Part shown: positions 23,201 to 33,094 of the stretch, one piece after another
Position numbering within the stretch: position 1 is the stretch's first letter
Layout: every line of letters starts with the position of its first letter
NCBI GenBank assembly: GCA_036245805.1
Contig: BTRK01000006.1
Span: forward strand, 53,809,257-53,873,256
Origin: Pristionchus mayeri
Taxonomy: Eukaryota > Nematoda > Chromadorea > Rhabditida > Neodiplogasteridae
Direction: 5' to 3'
Length of the DNA: 64,000 bases
The notes under the pieces: generated by a model
Databases searched by the model: none
What the model was told of the DNA's origin: nothing
Seen by the model: only the letters and a program-made list of their open reading frames with translations
Translations under genes and position numbers: made by a program

Positions 23201-26200
23201 GTCCTGGATGGGTGAAAACAGACATGGGATCTGATAAGGCTGTGCTCACGGTCAGTAGTGTGCTTCTTATAATTCATACGAAATAGTTTTCAACAGAGAA
23301 CAATGTTTTGAATATTGTGATGGCAAAATGGAAGTATGTGAGAGGAATCGCGAGAGAATCGACCATTTGTGGTGGGTGAGCGGCGGTAGAAATCAAGTTA
23401 GTCATATCCAAAAACAAATTTAGTTAAAAGTACTTCAAATGATGCTCTTTCAAACTGCGTCGTCAGAATTTTGATATCTGTCGTCATCGTCGAGATTCAG
23501 AAGGCCAAAGATGGTACTATCACTTTTCGACAGTCAAATCAGCCTCACTTAACTGATCATAACTTCTTTCAAAATAAAGAAAGAAAGCCGTTCTTTGCTT
23601 ATAAAGAGAGCTGCTATCATGCCCTACAACTTTAATGTCAAGGTCATCATTCTTGGCCCTCATCCTGGTTTGGGGTGGTCGGGTGAACCAAAAGAGCCGT
23701 AACTGTTGAAATCGGAAATTAGTTTTGAGTTATCATGTTTAAGTTGTAGTACGTGTATGTGTCTCACTTTACGCAAAAAAAAATTGTGGAAATCGAGAGA
23801 TGGACAAAAAAAGGCGGCGAGCTGAAAATGAGTTCCGGACTAGGGTACTTCCGCACCTTCAATTGTCCCCATTAAGGCTCAAAATCGTTCAAAAACACAG
23901 AAAATTTGAAAATCGAAATTTCGACCTTTTTCAACTTACGGGATGGGCTCAAATGTCCTACATGGGTTTCAAATAATGTGCATACATCCCTCTAGGCAGC
24001 TCAAAGAAAAGGCGCACGTTTGAACGAAATTTCACACTTGAAATCCAACGAAAGGCGCAAAACTGCACTTCAGGTCAAAATAGGCAGAAGTACCTGACCT
24101 ATGGCTAGAAGTGTAGAGAATGATGAGCTGAACATTTTATCTGTTGAAAGTTAGTTTATATCCTTTCGTTGAAGCCCGCTACAACGTTTAGAAGTTGGGC
24201 AGAAACGGGCAGAAACGGGTTTTGCCTACTTCCAGGGTCCGTAGAGCGCTTCAACGAAAAGATAGCAACTGACTTTAAACAGATAAAATGTTCAGCTCAT
24301 CATGCTCTGCCTTTCTTGAGGTAATTTTGCCTATTTTTACCTGAAGTTCAGTTTCGCGCCTTTCTTTGGATTCCAAGTGTGAAATTTCGTGTTCAAAGGT
24401 GCGCCTTTTCTTTGAGCTGTCTCGAGGGATGTATGTACATTATTTGAAACCCATGTAGTGCATTTGGGCCCATCCCAAGTTGAAAAAGGTCGAAATTTCG
24501 ATTTTCAAATTTTAGGTCGCTCATTTTCAGCTCGCCGCAGAAAAGTGAGCGCCTTTTTTATGTCCATCTCTCGATTTCCACAATTTTTTTTTGCATAAAG
24601 TGAGACACATACACGTACTACAACTTAAACATGATAACTCAAAACTAATTTCCGATTTCAAAAGTTACGGCACTTTTGGTTCACCCCCCGACCATCCCAA
24701 ACCGGGATGAGGGCCAGGAATAATGACCTTGACATTAAAGTTGTAAGGCATGATGAGAGCTTTCTTTCTAAGCAAAGAACGGCTTTCTATCTTTATCTTG
24801 AAAGAAGTTATGATCAATTAAGTGACAAGGGAACCGCAAAAGTCTTACTCGTTGTCAGCGTAATTCGTATGCACAGGCTCCAATGGACCCCTAACGAGAT
24901 CCTAGATCCGTTCTAAAAAATTGCGATAATTGCTTCCTAAGACCCTAAAATGGTTTATGAAAATTTAACGGTTTAACACGTAAAATCTGCCCGCGCGGTT
25001 CTCAGAATAGCGAACGATATCAAGCGTCACCAAAGAATGTGTCTCGTAGCTCAGCTGGTTGCGCGGTTGCGTTATATTTTGCAAGTTGTGGGTACGATCT
25101 CTGCTTGCTGCAAGACCTTTTACTGATTTTTAGAAGTCCTTGTCGGTTTTATAATGATTTTTGATGGACGCTCTTGATGGAAGTCCCTATTACGTGCATG
25201 AGTCATAATGTCAAGCAAAACTGTACAGTCGCGCCGGAAAGTCACCGGGCACTTTTTGAATTTGTTGCAACTTTTTACCCAGGAAAGGCATCATACTGGT
25301 ACTAAGGCATGATGTACCAAATTCATCAGAAATTGTGGTCATGGTATTATGGTATGACGTCATCGCATAGTTATTGCGTAGTGATGACAGAATCAATCTG
25401 CACTTTTTCAAAACGGCATTATTCTTACAATGATTTTTTCCTGCTGGCCAAACTTTCTGAGGCTGGAGATATGACCGAGGCCTACCCAGAATAAATTTTT
25501 GAAAGTGCTGCGTGGCCGCACATTGGCTGCAGCCGTGCTGCAAAAACAGGGTCCGAAATTCAGATCTCGGCTTCTAGACTAGTTAGGGACTGATTGAAAG
25601 CATCAAAATGATCGCCATCATGAGTCCTGATGATCCTAAGAATATGAAAACGATCGGTCAATATTTGCCCTCGGGGCACAAAAAATTCACTTTTTTGCAT
25701 GCTCATTTTTTGGACATTCATAACTTTGTGGGCAGTTTTAGGACAAATCTGGTTTTTATGTGAGAATGTTCAAAATGTATTGAAGATATGATGCCCAACT
25801 TTTTAGAGTGTTTGGATAACTTTCCTGCCCGCTGCGACCGTTTTTCGGAGGGATACTCGGGTCGGGAAATACCTTGTTTACGCACTCTCGTCGTCTGCAC
25901 TCTCTCGCCCATAGGGGTAAACAGGGTGTTTCCCGACCCGAGTATCCCTCCGAAAAACGGTCGCAGCGGGCAGGAAAGTTATCCAAACACTCTAAAAAGT
26001 TGGGCATCATATCTTCAATACATTTTGAACATTCTCACATAAAAACCAGATTTTTCCAAAAACTGCCAACAAAGTTATGAATGTCCAAAAAAGTGATTTG
26101 TTGGTGCCCTGAAGGCAAATGTTGACCGATCGTTTTCATATTCTTAGGATCATCAGGACTCATGATGGCGATCATTTTGATGCCTTCAATCAGTCCCTAG

Positions 26201-27221
26201 CTAGTCTAGAAGCCGAGATCTTAATTTCGGACCCTGTTTTTGCAGCACGGCTGCAGCCAATGTGCGGCCACGCAGCACTTTCAAAAATTTATTCTGGGTA
26301 GGCCTCGGTCATATCTCCAACCTCAGAAAGTTTGGCCAGCAGGAAAAAATCTATGTAAGAATAATGCCGTTTTGAAAAAGTGCAGATTGATTCTGTCATC
26401 ACTACGCAATAACTAAGCAATGACGTCATGCCATTATACCATGACCATAATGTCCGATGAATTTGGTACATCATGCCTTAGTACCAGTATGATGCCTTTC
26501 CTGGGTAAAAAGTTGCAACAAATTCAAAAAGTGCCCGGTGACTTTCCGGCGCGACTGTAAGTCATGCAAGTTTCGCAGCATGCATGTAGCATGCAAGTCT
26601 TGCAGCAAGCAGAGATCGAACCCACAAGATGCAAAACGTAATGCAACCGCGCAACCAGCTGAGCTACGAGACACATTCCTTGGAGACGCTCGATAGCGTT
26701 CGCTATTCTGGGAACCGCGCGGGCAGATTTTACCCGTTTAATCGTTAAATTTTCATAAGTCATTTTAGGGTCTTAGGAAGTAATTATCGCAACTTTTTAG
26801 AACGGATCTAGGATCTCGTTAGGGGTCCATTGGAGCATGTGCATTCGAATTTCGCTGACAACGAGTAAGACTTTTGCGGTTCCCTTGTGAGGCCGATTTG
26901 ACTGTCGAAAATTGATAGTGCCAAGTTTGGCCTTCTGAATCTCGAAGATGACGACAGATATCGAAATTCTGACGACGTCGTTTGAAAGAGCATCATTTGA
27001 AATACTTGTCACCAAATTTGTTTCAGGATAGGACACACTTGATTCCTACCGCCGCGGCGTGGTTGATTCTCTCGCGATTCCTCTCATATGTATCAAAAAA
27101 ATATAAATTGTCTTTGTAGGTCGAAGAATCAACGGAATCACTCGTGAAACTCATCCTGTCGCTCAAAAAGGAGAATAACGGAAGATACTATAGTTACGAT
27201 GGAACACAACTTCCTTGGTGA
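14212..27221 (+). CDS. Short-chain dehydrogenase/reductase (C-factor/sniffer-like)
   Basis: Seven exons close in frame to 242 residues: 14212-14334, 14384-14470, 14532-14681, 16437-16512, 22933-23000, 23128-23250 and 27120-27221. Exon 1 carries the Rossmann cofactor motif ILVTGANRGIGLGL. Exon 3 carries NNAG. Exon 4 ends in VVNISSTS, which supplies the catalytic Ser. Exon 5 ends exactly at the catalytic YSMSK. Exon 6 has CPGWVKTDMG, and exon 7 ends NNGRYYSYDGTQLPW. The family reduces carbonyls with NAD(P)H in the cytosol; the substrate is unknown. Introns 1 and 4 need a GC donor (both CAG then GCCAGT); no GT donor of plausible intron length keeps the frame. Introns 3, 4 and 6 (1.8, 6.4 and 3.9 kb) are made of fold-back elements, while introns 1, 2 and 5 are 49-127 bp. 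The start is chosen because the family begins two to six residues before the glycine motif and a TATA box precedes it. Confidence 0.93.
14833..15614. mobile_element. Left-truncated copy of the TCACGCCATTC fold-back family in SDR intron 3
   Basis: The sequence from ATCGATCTATACAAACC to the right terminus GAATGGCGCGA matches copies at 8680, 30960 and 61371. About 250 bases of the left arm are missing. Confidence 0.8.
17386..20626. repeat. Fold-back element (GAGTGACTATCTGAGAG ends), copy with nested insertion
   Basis: The termini AGTGACTATCTGAGAG and its inverse CTCTCAGATAGTCACT bound arms with the blocks AGCATTTTTACTGTTGGAAG and TTTTTCGCTGTACGGC. Without the nested 18602-19945 element it has the same structure and length as 49115-51000. 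Confidence 0.85.
18602..19945. mobile_element. TA-inserted fold-back element (CAGTCGCG...GTCACCGGGCAC family), copy 1
   Basis: The ends CAGTCGCGAGCATAAGTCAC and the exact inverse are flanked by TA on both sides. The host repeat resumes cleanly across the insertion, compared with the empty site in 49115-51000 (around 50305). The mirrored reading frames on the two strands are a consequence of the palindrome. Confidence 0.9.
21540..22500. other. AT-rich part of SDR intron 4, no gene recognised
   Basis: I see only short, AT-driven reading frames and no motif between the end of the inverted repeat and the GTTAAC-rich tract at 22514. Confidence 0.5.
22514..22613. repeat. Clustered GACGTTAAC / GTTAACGTTAAC motifs
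   Basis: About 100 bases are built almost only from TTGACGTTAAC, GTTAACGTTAAC and TTGACGTC units. They lie in the single-copy end of SDR intron 4, about 320 bases before exon 5. Confidence 0.6.
25039..25110 (+). pseudogene. tRNA-like sequence in left arm of the TGA-flanked fold-back
   Basis: The A box TAGCTCAGCTGGTTGCGCGG and a B-box-like GGGTACGATCTC are at tRNA spacing. The cloverleaf does not fold properly, so it is a tRNA-derived relic, probably of SINE type. Confidence 0.45.
25226..26557. mobile_element. CAGTCGCGCCGGAAAGTCAC fold-back element, copy 2, nested third level
   Basis: The ends CAGTCGCGCCGGAAAGTCAC and the exact inverse are flanked by TA. The two 0.6-kb arms pair around a centre near 25895. 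It is inserted in the 24826-26887 element, itself inserted in the 23336-27086 element, in an intron. Confidence 0.9.
26604..26683 (-). pseudogene. tRNA-like sequence in right arm (inverted copy)
   Basis: This is the reverse-strand counterpart of 25039-25110, with an intact B box (GGGTTCGATC) and A box (TAGCTCAGCTGGTTGCGCGG). It is the better preserved of the two, but it has no canonical cloverleaf. Confidence 0.45.
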
Positions 27222-27272
27222 AAAAGATCGAAATGTTTCGAAATGTTTACAATAACCATAAGATATTTACAT

Positions 27273-27278
27273 AATAAA
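27273..27278 (+). terminator. Poly(A) signal of the dehydrogenase gene
   Basis: AATAAA lies 52 bases after the stop codon at 27221, a normal distance for a nematode 3' UTR. Confidence 0.65.
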
Positions 27279-27467
27279 TGTAACAGTATATTTGTATAAA
27301 TTGTGGCATATATCCTACATGCATTTGTACCATCTGGCATTTCACTTCTGTCTCATGCAACAATACAAAGAATAATGACTCGAACCCGCAATGCGTATGC
27401 CTATTCAAACGTGTTTTCGAAAAAAATCTAAATTATTCGCATATTTATCTGCTGATATTTTCGAATA

Positions 27468-28194
27468 CAGTCCGGTCAGGTCTCTATGTGAAAATTGGAT
27501 TCCCGCGGAATCCCCGGGAATCCCCCCGCATCCCCTCGCCATTTTGCGGCTCGGGCAGTTGATTTACGTTGAATTTGCGATTTTTGGACTTTTATGGTCC
27601 TTCTCCATCGATTCATGTATAATATGCAAATAAATAAATAATAGGTTTATCGAAATTATTTTTCAAAATAAATAGATAAAAAACGTGATCCGCGAAAATT
27701 ACAGTAGTTAATTTCCGAATAACCGGCATCCGGCTCTCGGCAATTTGGCCACGCCGCTGCGGTTTCCTTCGCTCAATTTCGACTTTTCTTTCTTTTAAAT
27801 CGTTCACTTTTATCATTCAATTCGTTCTCCACCTCGTATACCTTCGATTCAGCTCGGGTGAAGCTTGTCCGGTCACGGGCACCGAACCAGAGTGTGACAT
27901 TGCTCGAGATTTGATTTTCGCCTCATTTTCTATGGCTATTATCTGCTATTTTCCACTGTATATATGCTTGATTTGTGTTAATTCTGGTTCTTACAGGCCA
28001 CCCGCGTCATCTTCGATGTAGTTGGACATCGTGCAAAGGAGTCAACGAATTAGGTTCGTCTTTTTTTCGTTATGTTCCATATTTTTTATGCGGTGTGTGC
28101 TTGTGGTTTCTTCTTTTAAGGACCACTGCTCGCTCCGTAAGCAATGAGAACAACATCGGTTTATCAACAACGAATAAGGATGGCTTCTAAACAA
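27468..28194 (+). repeat. Left terminal inverted repeat of the two-gene transposon
   Basis: It pairs with 33095-33817 with few mismatches, from the TA-proximal CAGTCCGG to an inner end near GGATGGCTTCTAAACAAG. It includes a GC-rich block of GGGAATCC-like repeats near 27510-27530. Confidence 0.85.
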
Positions 28195-28223
28195 GTAAGA
28201 ACACTAGAAACATGTTAACTAGG

Positions 28224-30236
28224 TTATTCATTGCTAGATGAATTGCCTTCATCGGCTTCGGGATCGGGGAACTTGTATGTCGACGAGGCCATGGGGCGCT
28301 TTAGATTGAAATTGTACCTAAACAAACTCTTCATTGCCATTCCAAGCACCGTTACTCACTTGGCCACATACTTGTTCAACTCCGACAAGCAAAGCATCTT
28401 GTTTGTCGGGAATCGCAGTTTGCGAAACTGCTGGAAGATCACTTTTTTGAAAAATCAATTTTTCGAACAAAAAAATCGAAAACATGGACTGCGTGAAAAT
28501 TTTATCACTTCTGTAAATTAGATATTCCCATATTCGAAATATAGGTAAAATTTAACTCCGGATAGCGGCGAAAAAAGTCAAATATCGCAAAATAATTTTT
28601 GCCCTGTAAGGCCAAAAACCTCGGATTTGACTCATTTCGATGTAAAAAATAGAATTTTTGCGCCAAACTTTTTTAGATTGACTTCTTGTGAGCAGTAAAG
28701 TAGAAATTCGGATTCTACGAGGGAAAATACGCTAGAAAATCTATATATCATGAGATTCTGAGATATCAACTTTTTCGACCACAAAATGGGAAAAAATCGG
28801 AGAATTTGAAGTCAAAAAATTGATATCTCAGAATTTTATGAGATATAGGTTTTCTGGCGTATTTTCACTCGTAGAATCCGAATTTCTACTTTACAGCTCA
28901 CGAGAAGTCACTCTAAAAAAGTTTGGGTCAAAAATTCGATTTTTTCCATCGAAATCAGTCAACACCGAGGCTTTTGGACTTACAGTGCAAAAACTGTTTT
29001 GCGATATTTGACTTTTTTTCGCCGCTATCAGGAGTGAAATTGTAAGTAGATTTAAAATATGGGAATATCTAATTTACGGAAGTAATAAATTTTTTCAAGC
29101 AGCATTTCGATTTTTTTTGTTCGACAAATTGATTTTTCAATACTTTCTAAAGTTCATCAGGTCGTTAACTCTCTCGGCAAGAAGAAAGTTGGGTCCATTG
29201 TCTTAAATCTTATTTAGTTGGAATTGTTCCTAACTCGGTTATATGAGAAAATGTATGAACAATATCATACACGTCGTGACGTCTTTGGCTGGCATTAAGT
29301 CATGAATTGACTCTAGCATTTTGTCCTGTTCATCCTGCTTCTTCATGATCTTTCGCAGCATTTCTTTCATCTAAAGTTTGTTTATACTTCTATTTCGCCT
29401 GCTGATGGAATTGCAGGAGTGGAAGATGAGACTACTTGAGGACGAAGAGAGGCCACTGCAGCAGAAGGAAGAGGGAGAAAGCCGATCCTATTTCGAACTT
29501 TTACTTGTATAATTTCGCACAGTGATAAACTGCAGGTGTTTTGATACGTGAAAGTGCAGTACCTGTTCTTGGAAGGAGAAAGAGGAAGGTTGAGAATCTT
29601 AGTGGATACTTTGTTATCGTTAGAAGAATTCGACGCCTTTTTCTTTGGCAGTTCCGTTTCTGTAATCGATCGAGCTTCAAAATGTATTCTGCACTTACTT
29701 GGAAGAGAAGTCGAAGAGAACAGTTTCTTGCTAGAAGAAGGACTGTCGATGGGCTCTTCTTTGATTCTCATAGTGTAGGGAAGACCTGATAGTCAGAATG
29801 TTCGATGAGAAATTGCACAAGGGTTTACTTTTCATCCTCTTTCCTCGTCCCATCGTTGCTAGCTCATCGTCATCATCATCATCTTCCTCCTCCATTGTGC
29901 CGCGTCTCTTTCTTCTTCCCTTTCTTAGATTCATTGGATCATCATCACTCTCCTCTGCCATTCCCAGTTCATCTTCTTCGCGATTCATAGCCACTGCATC
30001 TCCATAGTGATAGTACAGATTATTCTGAATCAAACTAACATTCGGTCATTCTCCTCATCTGCTCCGAGCATTGAGCCTTCGTTCCTATGTGATACACAAT
30101 TCTTTGAACCAGAAATTCCACCATCTTGCCGATAAGTGACAACCTCCTCTGGTTTCTTCTTCCCTTTATTCACCAATGAGCTCAGAAAAATATCGAAGCG
30201 ACCAGTAATCAGATTTTTCCCCAAGATGAAAGCCAT
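28224..30236 (-). CDS. Unrecognised 296-residue acidic/basic coiled-coil protein carried by the transposon
   Basis: Eight minus-strand exons close in frame: 30096-30236, 29829-30024, 29699-29785, 29563-29659, 29436-29529, 29271-29370, 28360-28441 and 28224-28317. They total 891 bases and all use GT-AG introns. The start ATG at 30236 lies 11 bases after a TTCAG acceptor-like site. Visible parts: an N-terminal segment (ILGKNLITGRFDIFLSSLVN), an acidic EESDDD stretch and a basic KGRRKRR patch (about 82-88), an aspartate run (95-100), an IKEEP sequence (120-124) that fits the SUMO-site consensus, a Ser/Lys-rich middle, a probable coiled coil (about 206-235, MKEMLRKIMKKQDEQDKMLE), and a C-terminal block with LRFPTNKMLCLSELNKYVAK and an acidic tail. 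This suggests a nuclear DNA- or chromatin-associated protein, but I recognise no family. The first intron choice is the least certain. Its position inside the inverted repeats implies it moves with the transposon. Confidence 0.62.
28447..29141. repeat. Fold-back element inside an intron of the transposon passenger gene
   Basis: The arms begin TTGAAAAATCAATTTTTCGA and end with the inverse. The blocks CGGATAGCGGCGAAAAAAGT and GATATCTCAGAATTTTATGA-like sequences pair around a centre near 28795. It occupies most of the intron between the last three exons. Confidence 0.8.
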
Positions 30237-30376
30237 CTCAAGTATTCCTGAACAGTAAACATAGCATTTTTTAGATGACCCGACTGCCTGAGCACGCTCA
30301 GGCAGAGCTGAGGTTGCAGTAGAATTTAAAACACTCCGCCCTTAAAGCCTATCAGCACTTGAAAAATGAGAAGAAG
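30237..30376. promoter_or_regulatory. Divergent promoter region of the two transposon genes
   Basis: Only 140 bases separate the two start codons. There is a TTCAG acceptor-like site just before the minus-strand ATG, and a TGACCCGACTGCC-type GC-rich stretch between. No TATA box is evident. Confidence 0.45.
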
Positions 30377-33021
30377 ATGACTACTGTCACCTACGGGCCA
30401 GTATTGAGATACTACAGAGAATTGGATATCTCCCACCTGGATCGGGAACATCAATATAGGTACCGTTTAGTGTTTATTTTCATCACCGCAAATACGATTA
30501 CAACAGATCATACATTCTTGGCAATAGTACAAAAGATGTGGGCGAGATGGTGAAGCAATTATACCAAGAGGATAAGAAAGATCAGAAAGAATGGTGAATA
30601 TATTTTACAAGTTTGCGACTATAAAAACTGTTTTATCGGAATGATATGCAATAAGTCTGGTATAAAAAAAATACAATCCAAACAGATCGTCTCTCTCCTC
30701 AATTCCCGTTACGAAGTAGCTGTTAAGCGAGGCATCGTGAGGGAACTGAAGTCTATGATGCATCTGAAATCAGTTCCACTCATGTAAGCTCTCACTATCT
30801 TTCATAACACATTCCTATTCTAGCAAAGTCCCATTTATCACCCCTACGCAACGAATGAAGCGTTTTAACTACACATTCGATTTGATTCATAACGGGGAGG
30901 ACTTTGAAAAATGGGTAAGTGATAAGAGATCTTATGTATTTACAAAGTATTGTCAGATATCACGCCATTCACGAGAGAATCGAGCTAGAATCGCGATTCT
31001 TGGGAATGGAGAGGAAATCGTGAAATGAGTTCTAACCGGTTTTGGCCTCCCTGAGGCATGCCCGAGTGACTCCTGAAGTCTTATAGTGCACACTTCATTT
31101 TGGAGCTCCCTATGTAGGGCCGGATACCGGCATCACTCACTTTGAGAGATGTTTTCTTGGATACGGAGAAAGATAGAGCAAAATTGACCTCTGAGCGACC
31201 CCAACTCATTTTTCGAGCTCTATCGATCTATCGAAACCATTTTCTCTGAAACCCACTTTCAACAGTGGTACACTTCGGGCCACTTTTCTCAAAAATGTAG
31301 GTGAAGACGCAGCTCAAATTGTCACATTAGATGCAGCTCATCGAGAGCTTTCCAATGAGTGGTTTGCGAAAACAATACGAACACTTGGGTGCGAGTTACG
31401 TCCTGTAAGCATCGCCTGAATCGTTTGAACTTTATTTTCCACAGGCATTTCGATAAAAAATCGATCATTTTTGGCCGCGCGCTCCGAAATGAGCGGTGTG
31501 GAATGAAATCGACTGTTGATAATAAAGTTCAAACGATTCAGACGATGTTTACAGGACGTAACTCGCACCCAAGTGTTCGTATTGTTTTCGCAAACCACTC
31601 ATTGGAAAGCTCTCGCAGAGCAGTTACACAGTTACAGTATTTCACAGTTACACACATTGTGTAGTTTTGCCTGTCCCCAGACTCCAGGAGCATAGAGGGA
31701 ATAAGCTTTATCTACAGAAAGGGGAACAAGAGAAGAGGTCACATTGCACTCGTAACAGAGACGATAGAATGGGGAGGAATCCTCCTTAAATAGGCACGAG
31801 GTCACATGTAAATCGGACATGCTAATGGACAGAGGGGAGAGGAGGGCGAGAGTGCAACTCGAGACAACGGGGGATAGTCTAGTCTGCACGTATGCTAATT
31901 GACTATGGGGTACAAGGCCAGGGCCTTTACACAACAGTTTACAGGACGTAACTCGCACCCAAGTGTTCGTATTGTTTTCGCAAACCACTCATTGGAAAGC
32001 TCTCGCAGAGCTGCATCTAGTGTGACAATTTGAGCTGCGTCTTCACCTACATTTTTGAGAAAAGTGACCCGAAGTGTACCACTGTTGAAAATGGGTTTCA
32101 GAGAAAATGGTTTCGATAGATCGATAGAGCTCGAAAAATGAGTTGGGGTCACTCAGAGGTCAATTTTGCTCTATCTTTCACCGTATCCAAGAAAACATCT
32201 CTCAAAGTGAGTGATGCCGGTATCCGGCCCTACACAGGGAGTTCCAAAATGAAGTGTGCACTATAAGCCTTCAGGGGTGACTCAGGCATGCCTCAGGGAG
32301 GCCAAAACCGGTTAGAACTCATTTCACCATTCCCATGCTCAGCTCGATTCTCTCATGAGAGGCGTGATATGGACGGACGAAAGTATTGTCCAACTAGGAG
32401 GTAATGCAGGCTGGATTACGGTTGATGATGATTTCGATAAGGACAGATTTCAAATGACCAAGAAGCATCCAATAAAAGTATTTGGCGTTTCTCTAGAGTA
32501 AAAAAATATATACTTTGTTTTTAGATCCAAGTATGGGCGGTATCACTATTGATGGCCACGGCCCACTCTGCTTCCTCGATCAGGGAGAGACATTGGGAGC
32601 AGAGGCCTATCAGGGAATTCTCGAAGAATACTTACTTCCGTTAGTTGACGGTTGGATAGGCAGAGGAGAAGCGATCTTCCAGCAAGATCATGCCTCTTGC
32701 CACACCGCCCGATCGACCATGAAAAGATTAGAAGAGTGGGGAATCACTGTTTCACCATGGGCTCCCTCTTCCCCCGATTTGGATCCCATCGAATTCGTTT
32801 GGCGTGACATGAAAGAGTGGATCAGAATCAACCGAAGCCCCACTACTCTCAAGGAACTACAAGATGCGATCCTTCACTATTGGGAGTTTGAACTTTCTAA
32901 GGAGAAATGTGTGAAGTATATTAACCACATTAAAGAGAATGTTCAGTTGGTTTATGGGTGCAATGGAGGCCCCATTGTAGATAAGTGGAAGGAATCTCGA
33001 TTAGAAACGCTGTTATTATAA
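30377..33021 (+). pseudogene. Tc1-type (DD34E) transposase, disrupted
   Basis: Exons 30377-30459, 30507-30594, 30686-30783 and 30824-30914 give an N-terminal domain ending ITPTQRMKRFNYTFDL and GEDFEKW. The catalytic part follows at 32370-32500 and 32525-33021. The first Asp is in WTDES (codon 32376). The second is in QQDHASCHTA (32686). The Glu is in SPDLDPIEFVW (32791). Exactly 34 residues separate the last two, the Tc1-family spacing. Three lesions break it. After TGG at 30594 the donor reads TGAATA where a G appears lost. A 1408-bp fold-back element sits in the exon just past the acceptor at 30956. The join near 32500-32525 is off by one base. The C terminus is open to a stop at 33021, 74 bases before the right inverted repeat. 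Confidence 0.85.
30960..32367. mobile_element. TCACGCC fold-back element, copy 3, inserted in the transposase
   Basis: The ends TCACGCCATTCACGAGAG and the near-inverse ATGAGAGGCGTGA are flanked by TA (30958-30959, 32368-32369). Removing it restores ATA-TGG-ACG-GAC in frame and a normal 42-bp intron before it. The right arm has an extra 315-bp segment (31622-31936) between two 75-bp direct repeats. Confidence 0.9.
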
Positions 33022-33094
33022 ATATTCATGTGAGCCAACTAGGAAAATATATTATTGTCGTAAATCACATTGTTGTAAGGAATATTAGTCGCAC

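Larger units (their letters stand above)
24826..26887. mobile_element. Fold-back element with 3-bp TGA duplication and tRNA-like arms
   Basis: The ends CAAGGGAACCGCAAAAGTC and exact inverse are flanked by TGA on both sides. The uninterrupted host repeat is visible at 4111-4140, so the insertion boundaries are firm. A 3-bp duplication fits PIF/Harbinger- or CACTA-type integration, but no transposase is present. Each arm carries a tRNA-like block (25039-25110 plus; 26604-26683 minus). A further element (25226-26557) sits in the middle. Confidence 0.8.
23336..27086. mobile_element. Complete fold-back element (TGAGAGGAATCGCGAGAG ends) filling SDR intron 6
   Basis: The termini TGAGAGGAATCGCGAGAGAA and its inverse lie next to TATG on both sides. 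The arms share GGCGGTAGAAATCAAG-like and AGTACGTGTATGTGTCTCAC blocks. The right arm is interrupted by the element at 24826-26887. The intron ends only 33 bases after the right terminus, so almost the whole of intron 6 is this insertion. Confidence 0.85.

Noticed and set aside
25756..26042. Two overlapping 84-residue frames on opposite strands with almost identical protein sequence
   Set aside because: They are the two arms of the 25226-26557 palindrome; the mirrored frames follow from the inverted repeat and have no coding evidence.
29798..30007. Serine-rich plus-strand frames
   Set aside because: They are the antisense of the aspartate/glutamate codons in the minus-strand passenger gene.
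31338..31664. Near-identical frames on both strands sharing VCENNTNTWVRVTSCK
   Set aside because: Same cause: the arms of the 30960-32367 fold-back element. No motif, and the frame ends at element borders.
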